A DNA stretch of 10,517 nt from an uncultured Eubacteriales bacterium. GTDB taxonomy: Bacteria; Bacillota; Clostridia; UBA1381; UBA9506. The DNA lies in the NCBI GenBank assembly GCA_900545185.1, contig UQYH01000078.1:1-10517 (forward strand). The letters run 5' to 3'. Shown piece by piece: positions 5,981-10,517 of the stretch (position 1 is the first letter of the stretch; the number at the start of each line of letters is the position of its first letter). A model generated the notes under the pieces. It searched no databases and was not told the origin of the DNA. It saw nothing but the letters and a program-made list of their open reading frames with translations. Both the position numbers and the translations under genes were made by a program.

Positions 5981-6472
5981 ATGCATAAAATTGTGAAAAG
6001 AAGCGACAAGCTGGCCTTTTTTGGTGTGTGCGATTCGAATAATTCGGTGACCTATTATCGCATGAAGGGGTTTAACGAAATCGCAACGCAAAAAGGTCCG
6101 ATTGAATATTCACGTCAATACGTGGATGAGGAATTTGAGCAGGCAGATGTTGTGGGCTACAGTCCTACGGTTTCCTACTCGTTTGACCAATTTGAAGATA
6201 ATGCGGTACACAGTGATTTGGTACACATTGCAGACCATGAGCTTTTGGGGGCTGATGCCGTTCGCTCTATTGTTATGGTGGATGTATCGAAAAAAGGTTC
6301 GGACGGGAAATGCCCTGCCATTAAACGCGATTTTGCTGTGATTTGCGACAGCGAAGGTGACAGCATGGACGCTTACACATACAGCGGCAATTTAAAAGTG
6401 AAGGGCGAAAAGGTATTCGGTACGGCAACATCATCGGATGACTGGGAGACCTGCACATTTGCGGCAGAATAA
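5981..6472 (+). CDS. major tail (tube) protein
   Basis: This is the subunit that stacks into the hollow tail tube through which DNA leaves. The 163-residue sequence has the usual pattern of clostridial siphophage tube proteins: a basic start (MHKIVKRSDKLAFFGV), then TYYRMKGFNEIATQKGPIEY, the near-invariant RQYVDEEFEQADVVGYSP (about 45-62), a YSFDQFEDNAVH stretch, and RDFAVICDSEGDSMDAYTYSG (about 115-135) before a closing strand set. It has no C-terminal Ig-like domain. AAAGGAG lies 9 bases before the ATG. A strong terminator follows three bases after the stop, as expected for a protein needed in many more copies than the tail-tip genes downstream. Confidence 0.93.
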   Translation: MHKIVKRSDKLAFFGVCDSNNSVTYYRMKGFNEIATQKGPIEYSRQYVDEEFEQADVVGYSPTVSYSFDQFEDNAVHSDLVHIADHELLGADAVRSIVMVDVSKKGSDGKCPAIKRDFAVICDSEGDSMDAYTYSGNLKVKGEKVFGTATSSDDWETCTFAAE

Positions 6473-6474
6473 AA

Positions 6475-6511
6475 AAGAGGGCTGCCGCACGCTGTATGCG
6501 GCAGCCTTTTT
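6475..6511 (+). terminator. intrinsic terminator after the tail tube gene
   Basis: GGCTGCCGCA (6480-6489) pairs perfectly with TGCGGCAGCC (6497-6506) around a seven-base loop, followed by TTTTT (6507-6511). The A-rich left flank extends pairing with the T-run. It most likely ends a share of transcripts so that tube protein is made in excess of chaperone, tape measure and tip proteins. Readthrough must occur, because no promoter is visible between 6511 and 6531. Confidence 0.88.
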
Positions 6512-6519
6512 GCGGAAAT

Positions 6520-6524
6520 GAGGA
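6520..6524 (+). promoter_or_regulatory. ribosome binding site fixing the Gp15 start
   Basis: GAGGA lies 6 bases before the ATG at 6531 but directly abuts the in-frame ATG at 6525, so 6531 is the likelier start. Confidence 0.55.
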
Positions 6525-6530
6525 ATGAAA

Positions 6531-7103
6531 ATGGAACTGACACTATTGGGCGGAAAGCTGCCCGATACAATTGAAATTGGCGGCAGGACATTTAAAATTC
6601 ATACGGATTTTCGAAATTGGGTACAGCTGGAGGTGCAGCTGTTTGATGAAAGCAACTCCTTTTTGCGAAAGGTTCCCGAACTTTTAAAGCTTTGCTATGT
6701 CACCCTGCCGGATACGCTGCGCGAAGCGATTGACGGGATGGTTTCGTTTTATACGGGACCGGTGCGTCAAAATGTCGGGCGCGGCGGCAAGGCAGTGCGG
6801 CCGTCGTATAGCTTTTGGCAGGATGAAGAACTGATTTATGCGGCGTTTTATCAGCAATATGGGATTGATTTAACATCGGCAGCGCTGCACTGGTGGCAGT
6901 TTAAGGCGCTGCTGTTGGGGCTGGGGGAAGGCACGCCGCTTTATAAGGTGATACAATATCGGCGGATGGATACATCGCACATTCAAAATGCCGAGGAAAG
7001 ACGTTTTTACAGACGGATGAAGGAGCTTTACAAGCTGTGTGACAACCGGAGCGAAACGGAAAAGGAGCAGGCAGCGGCGGAGGCTTTGGCTTCCTTATTT
7101 TAG
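6531..7103 (+). CDS. tail assembly chaperone, bacteriophage Gp15 family
   Basis: This protein probably binds the tape measure during tail assembly and hands it to tube subunits; it is not expected in the virion. The 190 residues match the phage Gp15 family. The N-terminus, LPDTIEIGGRTFKIHTDFRNWVQLEVQLFD (split: LPDTIEIGGRTFKIHTDF then RNWVQLEVQLFD), is characteristic. There follow a helical middle, the charged SYSFWQDEELIYAAFYQQYGID segment and the WWQFKALLLGLGEGTPLYKVIQYR block (about 123-146), and it ends in a charged helix (KEQAAAEALASLF). In Listeria A118-type phages a second, smaller chaperone gene lies before it. Here the gap from the tube gene is only 58 bases and is filled by a terminator, so that partner is absent. 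I see no convincing slippery site giving a frameshifted longer form. Confidence 0.88.
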   Translation: MELTLLGGKLPDTIEIGGRTFKIHTDFRNWVQLEVQLFDESNSFLRKVPELLKLCYVTLPDTLREAIDGMVSFYTGPVRQNVGRGGKAVRPSYSFWQDEELIYAAFYQQYGIDLTSAALHWWQFKALLLGLGEGTPLYKVIQYRRMDTSHIQNAEERRFYRRMKELYKLCDNRSETEKEQAAAEALASLF

Positions 7104-7121
7104 GCAAAAAGGGGCGTTACA

Positions 7122-8294
7122 ATGGATAGTTTTAAAAATTTCGGTGATAAGCTGATTGGTGAATTTGAACAAATAGGCCGTATGCTTTCGGAAAAAATGG
7201 CACGCGGTATTCAAAACGGATCGGGCGCGGCGCAAAAGGCACTGGAGACAATGAATGACGATCTGCTGGAAAGTCAGCAGAAATATCTTGCCGAAAAAGA
7301 TAAGCTGGAACAGAAAATGGAAGAGGCAGAGGAAGCCAAATATCAGCGAGAGTTCCAGCAAAGGCTGAAAAAGGCAAAAACAGCGGAGCAGGCGGAAATC
7401 ATTCGGCAGAATGAAAGCTATCGGCTGCAAAAAAAGGCAGACGAAAAATATTTGAAAACGCTGGAAGAACATTTGAAAAATGTTGAGGCAAAAATTAAAG
7501 CACAGAAAAAGGCCATTGTCAACGAATTTAACGAAATAGCGGAACGTGCGGCGAAAAGCCTGGAGGAGCTTGAACAGTCGAAAAATAAAATGACGGAAAA
7601 AATGACAAGCTACGGTTCGCTTTTTAAGGTGAAAAAAACCACCTTTTTAAATTCGGGCTTTAAAGGCACGAAGGAAACATACGAGGATACACTTTTGGAT
7701 TTGTCGACATATAGGGCGAATCTTGAAAACTACAGTGCGCTTTTGAGAAAAATTAAGGAAAACGGAAAGATTCCCGTAGATTTGTTTCGGGTTATACGGG
7801 ATATGCCGATTGATGACGCCATTCGGTATCAAGAGGCTCTCATTTCGATGGATGATGAATCGCTTTCAAAATATGTAGATGACTGGAAGGCCATTCAGGA
7901 GCTTTCGCAGAATACGGCAAAGGAAAGCTATGCACAAGAGACACAGGACGTGCTGAAAACAGTTACCGATGAGGTGCAGGCTTGGTACGGTACCATACCG
8001 GACGGTTTTTTTGAAGAAGGGTTACTTTCGGCCGAAGCGTTTAGAGATGGGTTTCTTCAAAAATTGCAGGGTATACAAGAGATTATGCAGAATGCGGTTT
8101 TATCCATTTTTGACAATGTTATGACGCAAACGGCCGGCGAAGGCGGCGGTATGGTGAACCATGTAAGCAATCAAAACACCGTGACCTATGTGTTAAACAG
8201 CGCTGGTGAAACGGTGGCGGAACAGCTGCGCAGTGCACAGGGACATGCAGCCGTTTCGAAGCTAAGGGGGGATTACAGTGGAGTTTCGATATGA
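7122..8294 (+). CDS. short tail tape-measure protein
   Basis: The tape measure fixes tail length and leaves the tail during DNA ejection. Position (after Gp15, before Dit) and sequence support this. Residues ~36-160 are a long, highly charged helix or coiled coil. Residues ~143-275 (AAKSLEELEQSKNKM, YGSLFK, NLENYSALLRKIKENG, then RDMPIDDAIRYQEALISMDDESLSKYVDDW) correspond to the C-terminal part of ordinary clostridial tape measures. At 390 residues it is far shorter than the usual 700-1500, has no hydrophobic or transmembrane stretch and no TP901-type N-terminal region. By the rule of roughly 0.15 nm per residue the tail would be at most about 60 nm. AAAAAGGGG lies 7 bases upstream of the ATG. 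Its 3' end overlaps the Dit gene by 17 bases. An internally deleted prophage copy is the alternative. Confidence 0.85.
   Translation: MDSFKNFGDKLIGEFEQIGRMLSEKMARGIQNGSGAAQKALETMNDDLLESQQKYLAEKDKLEQKMEEAEEAKYQREFQQRLKKAKTAEQAEIIRQNESYRLQKKADEKYLKTLEEHLKNVEAKIKAQKKAIVNEFNEIAERAAKSLEELEQSKNKMTEKMTSYGSLFKVKKTTFLNSGFKGTKETYEDTLLDLSTYRANLENYSALLRKIKENGKIPVDLFRVIRDMPIDDAIRYQEALISMDDESLSKYVDDWKAIQELSQNTAKESYAQETQDVLKTVTDEVQAWYGTIPDGFFEEGLLSAEAFRDGFLQKLQGIQEIMQNAVLSIFDNVMTQTAGEGGGMVNHVSNQNTVTYVLNSAGETVAEQLRSAQGHAAVSKLRGDYSGVSI
8264..8272 (+). promoter_or_regulatory. ribosome binding site for the Dit gene inside the tape-measure gene
   Basis: AAGGGGGGA ends 5 bases before the GTG at 8278, within the last codons of the tape-measure gene. 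It supports a GTG start and coupled translation. Confidence 0.6.
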
Positions 8295-9129
8295 AAATCA
8301 GGCAGGCTCTTTGTGCTTTTGCGGCGGCGGAGGGCTTTGGAATATAACAGATGTGAGCGGTCTTGGTTTGGTTGAAAAAAGCTTTCAGGTTGTCAGCTAT
8401 GCCATGACGGAAGGGCAGATTACACTAAGCGAAAAGGCCACGGCGCGTCATATTACTTTGCGCGGTGACTGCCGCGCCGATCGCGCGGAGATATCGCGCG
8501 GGGTTCGGGTTTTGAATCAAAAGGGGTACATCAGCCTTTTGGCAGGGAGTGTGACGAGACGGATTGAGGCCTATTGCAGTCATTTTGAAATGGAAAAGCC
8601 CAGACACGGTTTGCGAACTTTTATTATACAATTTACGGCGGATGACCCCTATTTTGAGGGTGCGGAAACCATGTGCCGCGCCTTGTACAGCCGTGAGGAT
8701 TTAATCAGCAGCAGCTTTACGCTGCCCTGTGTGTTTACCAAGGGAATTACGGACTGTATGGTTTGCAATGACGGTGATGTGCGATGCGAGCCTGTGTTTA
8801 CCGTTATGTGCAAAAAGGTCGGGGAAAACACGGATCAACACGGCTTTTTGATTCAGAATCATACGACGGGGCACAGCATACAATTGGAATATGACATGGC
8901 AAAAAACGAAATGATTACCATTGATATTGCAAAGCGGCAGATTGTGAGCAATTTACAAACAGAGGATAACTATAACGGAAATCTGATTTATTTCCTCTCC
9001 GATGACAGTTTTTTGCATACAATGTTTATGGAGGTTGGAGACAACCATTTTTCGACCGTGAATTACAGCGGAGCAGATATGATCATTCGCTGTGAGGTTA
9101 AGGAAAAGCATTTGGAAGCGGTGATATAA
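8278..9129 (+). CDS. dit: distal tail protein (Dit), Sipho_tail family
   Basis: This is the hexameric ring at the tail tip that joins the tube to the baseplate hub. The 283 residues show the Dit order. A beta-rich N-terminal ring domain contains GLGLVEKSFQVVSYAMTEGQ, then ITLRGDC (59-65), VLNQKGYISLLAG (78-90) and RRIEAYCSHFEMEKPRHG. It ends at the hallmark DPYFEG (123-128). A second beta domain (about 150-283) follows, with PVFTVMC and IQLEYDMAKNEMITIDIAKRQI typical of the C-terminal carbohydrate-binding-like lobe. Start is GTG with a strong site upstream, overlapping the tape measure by 17 bases. The N-terminal half is cysteine-rich for this family (C13, C15, C64, C100). The stop shares a base with the next start (TAATG). 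Confidence 0.9.
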   Translation: MEFRYENQAGSLCFCGGGGLWNITDVSGLGLVEKSFQVVSYAMTEGQITLSEKATARHITLRGDCRADRAEISRGVRVLNQKGYISLLAGSVTRRIEAYCSHFEMEKPRHGLRTFIIQFTADDPYFEGAETMCRALYSREDLISSSFTLPCVFTKGITDCMVCNDGDVRCEPVFTVMCKKVGENTDQHGFLIQNHTTGHSIQLEYDMAKNEMITIDIAKRQIVSNLQTEDNYNGNLIYFLSDDSFLHTMFMEVGDNHFSTVNYSGADMIIRCEVKEKHLEAVI

Positions 9130-10088
9130 TGGAAAGCATACGGTTTTACGATTTTAATTTTCAGCCCGTTTGGGATATACAATTTGTCATTTCGGCCAAC
9201 TGGCAGCTGTATTATAATGATATCGGCACGTTTGAACTGCACACGGATATTCAGGACGCGCTGACAAGAGTTTTGCAAACGCATCCGTATCTTGTTGCGG
9301 TGCAGGGAGATAAGCAGGCCATTATAACAAGCCGTCAGTTTGAAGGCAGTGAATGTGTTTTGTATGGGCGTACCTGCAATTGGCTGTTAACCAGGCGGCT
9401 GACACCGGCCTTTGAAGCCAAGACGGACAATGTGGAGACGGTTTGCAGATCCTTTGTATCGGACGCATTTGCGGACACGCCGGAGGTTGTGTTGGGTACG
9501 GCGGCAGGCATAGAAACGCAGCTTGCGTTTGAACAAAAGAGCGACACAACAACCTTTGATGCCGTGCAGGAAGCATTGGATAAGGTGAAAGCCGGGCATC
9601 GGCTGCGGTTTGATCCGCACGGAAAAAAGTGGATATTTGAAGTGCTGACGGGCAAAACATTGCCGCTGATTCTTTCGGAGGATAATCGAAATGCGTATGA
9701 AAGCGCATATACGGAGAATTTTTTGGACTATTACAGCGGCGGCTGGTACGAGGCGGAGCAGGCAGAGGATGCGGACGGGCATCGGCCCGATCCGGTGAGA
9801 ACTTACTTGAGCGGTGACGAGAGCAAAACGGGGATTTATCGCTGGGAGTGTGCGCTGAGCGGCGATACGCAGGAGGCGGCAAAGAGCGATTTGCAAAAGC
9901 AAAAATGGGTTAAAAGCGTTACGGCGAAGCTGCGTGGGGTTCATTTTGGCACGGATTACAGCTTGGGAGACAGCTTGCAGTTTAAGATGCAGGCAGGTGG
10001 CTATTTTTTGAGCGATACCAAACGGGTTGAAGGGATTCACATTTGGTATGAAGCGCAGGAAATCGGTGAAGAACCGATTCTTTCATAA
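9129..10088 (+). CDS. baseplate hub / tail-tip protein, siphovirus Gp37-like family
   Basis: This is the likely trimeric hub below the Dit ring (gp27-like fold) that closes the tube before ejection. The 319-residue sequence matches the siphovirus ReqiPepy6 Gp37-like group: an opening MESIRFYDFNFQPVWDI with NDIGTFELHT (31-40), the block GRTCNWLLTRRLTP (80-93), a central GHRLRFDPHGKKWIFEVLTG, then LILSEDNRNAYESAYTENF, and a late GIYRWECALSGDTQEAAKSDLQKQKW segment before the closing beta region (GTDYSLGDSLQFKM, KRVEGIHIWYEA). Unlike many tail-tip proteins of this position it carries no fused peptidase or lysin domain, which must be supplied elsewhere or be absent. Its start overlaps the Dit stop by one base (TAATG), and a weak GGAAG lies 10 bases upstream. 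Confidence 0.85.
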   Translation: MESIRFYDFNFQPVWDIQFVISANWQLYYNDIGTFELHTDIQDALTRVLQTHPYLVAVQGDKQAIITSRQFEGSECVLYGRTCNWLLTRRLTPAFEAKTDNVETVCRSFVSDAFADTPEVVLGTAAGIETQLAFEQKSDTTTFDAVQEALDKVKAGHRLRFDPHGKKWIFEVLTGKTLPLILSEDNRNAYESAYTENFLDYYSGGWYEAEQAEDADGHRPDPVRTYLSGDESKTGIYRWECALSGDTQEAAKSDLQKQKWVKSVTAKLRGVHFGTDYSLGDSLQFKMQAGGYFLSDTKRVEGIHIWYEAQEIGEEPILS

Positions 10089-10098
10089 TTGAAAGATG

Positions 10099-10144
10099 GG
10101 CTGTCGTCTTGCGAGGACGACAAGCCGGAAAGGCTTTAATTTTT
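10099..10144 (+). terminator. terminator-like overlapping hairpins after the hub gene
   Basis: Hairpin one pairs 10099-10110 with 10114-10126 (GGCTGTCGTC arm with one bulged A). Hairpin two pairs AAGCC 10122-10126 with GGCTT 10132-10136 and is followed by TAATTTTT (10137-10144). They share AAGCC, so only one can form fully. The second has terminator form but a short 5-bp stem; the first is longer but sits 10 bases from the T-run. Partial termination before the fibre gene is the simplest reading. The 102-base gap 10089-10190 holds no gene. Confidence 0.5.
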
Positions 10145-10176
10145 CAAATGAAAGGCATATGGGGTTCTAAGCAAAA

Positions 10177-10183
10177 GAGGAGG
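10177..10183 (+). promoter_or_regulatory. ribosome binding site for the gene at the right edge
   Basis: GAGGAGG lies 7 bases before the ATG at 10191. An ATG at 10184 directly abuts the site and opens a frame of only five codons, so it is not the start. Confidence 0.8.
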
Positions 10184-10190
10184 ATGCAGG

Positions 10191-10517
10191 ATGGGATATA
10201 AAGTTAACTTTGTGGATAATGAAAAGGTGACGGGCAGTTATTTAAGTCAGCTGAATGAAGAACTTGGCGGCGGTGTTGCTTCGTTTTCGGACGACATGAC
10301 GTACGGTGTGGATGATTTGAATGATATATCCGAAGAAATCATCGGCAAGGGTGTAACACGCGGCTGTGCACTCAGTGTGGTTGAGGGAACGGAAGGCGCG
10401 GCGGATCAGGTGTGCATCGGTGCCGGGAATTTGTTTATGAGTGACGGTCGGCGTGTGGAGATTGATTCGGACGGCGTGCTGTTGGATTTTACGGCCGGTG
10501 CGGTCAATTATGTTTGG
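10191..10517 (+). CDS. N-terminal part of a probable tail adsorption / fibre protein (runs off the edge)
   Basis: The first 109 codons are open to the window edge. After a polar start (MGYKVNFVDNEKVTGSYLSQ) and an acidic stretch (SFSDDMTYGVDDLNDISEE), residues from about 50 look like the beta-rich head of a tail-fibre or upper-baseplate protein: TRGCALSVVEGTEGAADQ, then IGAGNLFMSDGRRVEIDSDG and LLDFTAGAVNYVW. The G-x-x-F-x-x-D-G-R-x-V-x-I pattern before an N-Y-V-(W/Y) strand is common where a fibre attaches to the tail tip. Position directly after the hub agrees. Nothing distinguishes receptor-binding from structural baseplate roles in this fragment, and no enzymatic motif is seen. Total length is unknown. 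Confidence 0.65.
   Translation, partial: MGYKVNFVDNEKVTGSYLSQLNEELGGGVASFSDDMTYGVDDLNDISEEIIGKGVTRGCALSVVEGTEGAADQVCIGAGNLFMSDGRRVEIDSDGVLLDFTAGAVNYVW

Noticed and set aside
7085..7180. Programmed frameshift extending Gp15 into the tape-measure region (run TTATTTTAGG or AAAAAGG)
   Set aside because: A -1 shift gives only about 20 extra codons of unconvincing sequence before a stop, and the A-run lies after the Gp15 stop.
1..10517. CRISPR array, tRNA, insertion sequence, toxin-antitoxin or defence island
   Set aside because: I found no regularly spaced repeats, no cloverleaf, no transposase-like frame and no defence-type protein. Nearly every base is accounted for by phage structural genes.

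Overview
The window is the late structural block of a tailed phage, most likely a prophage, with a siphophage (long non-contractile tail) architecture. Every supported gene lies on the + strand and they are packed with overlaps or gaps of a few bases. Starts follow strong AGGAGG-type Shine-Dalgarno sites, base composition is moderate, and the best family matches (SPP1-like TerL and portal, GP20-type scaffold, Gp15 chaperone, Sipho_tail Dit, Gp37-like hub) are those of phages of anaerobic Bacillota. A Clostridia-type gut or anaerobe host is inferred. No attachment site, integrase or host gene is visible, so integration is not proven.

Layout. 1-186: the end of an unidentified upstream gene or untranslated DNA, with a candidate extended -10 promoter. 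187-1644: terminase large subunit with an extra N-terminal segment that looks TerS-like. 1641-3041: portal. 3042-3203: untranslated gap with three predicted hairpins. 3204-3812: scaffold. 3840-4874: major capsid protein, followed by a 13-bp perfect hairpin. 4942-5283, 5280-5567 and 5578-5976: head-tail connector, head-closure-like protein and tail terminator. 5981-6472: tail tube protein, followed by an intrinsic terminator at 6475-6511. 6531-7103: Gp15 tail assembly chaperone. 7122-8294: a very short tape-measure protein. 8278-9129: distal tail protein. 9129-10088: baseplate hub. 10089-10190: gap with two overlapping hairpins. 10191-10517: start of a probable adsorption or fibre protein that runs off the right edge.

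Together these genes build an empty capsid on a coiled-coil scaffold, pump DNA in through the portal, close the head, polymerise a tube around the tape measure and cap it with a Dit/hub tip. The set is unusually lean. There is no separate small terminase in view, no Mu F/SPP1 gp7-type minor head gene, no maturation protease, no first tail-chaperone gene, and a tape measure of only 390 residues without a hydrophobic segment. The best-supported novelty is therefore a minimal, short-tailed siphophage (or a phage-derived particle) whose tape measure corresponds only to the C-terminal part of ordinary clostridial tape measures. I found no defence system, CRISPR array, tRNA or insertion sequence.
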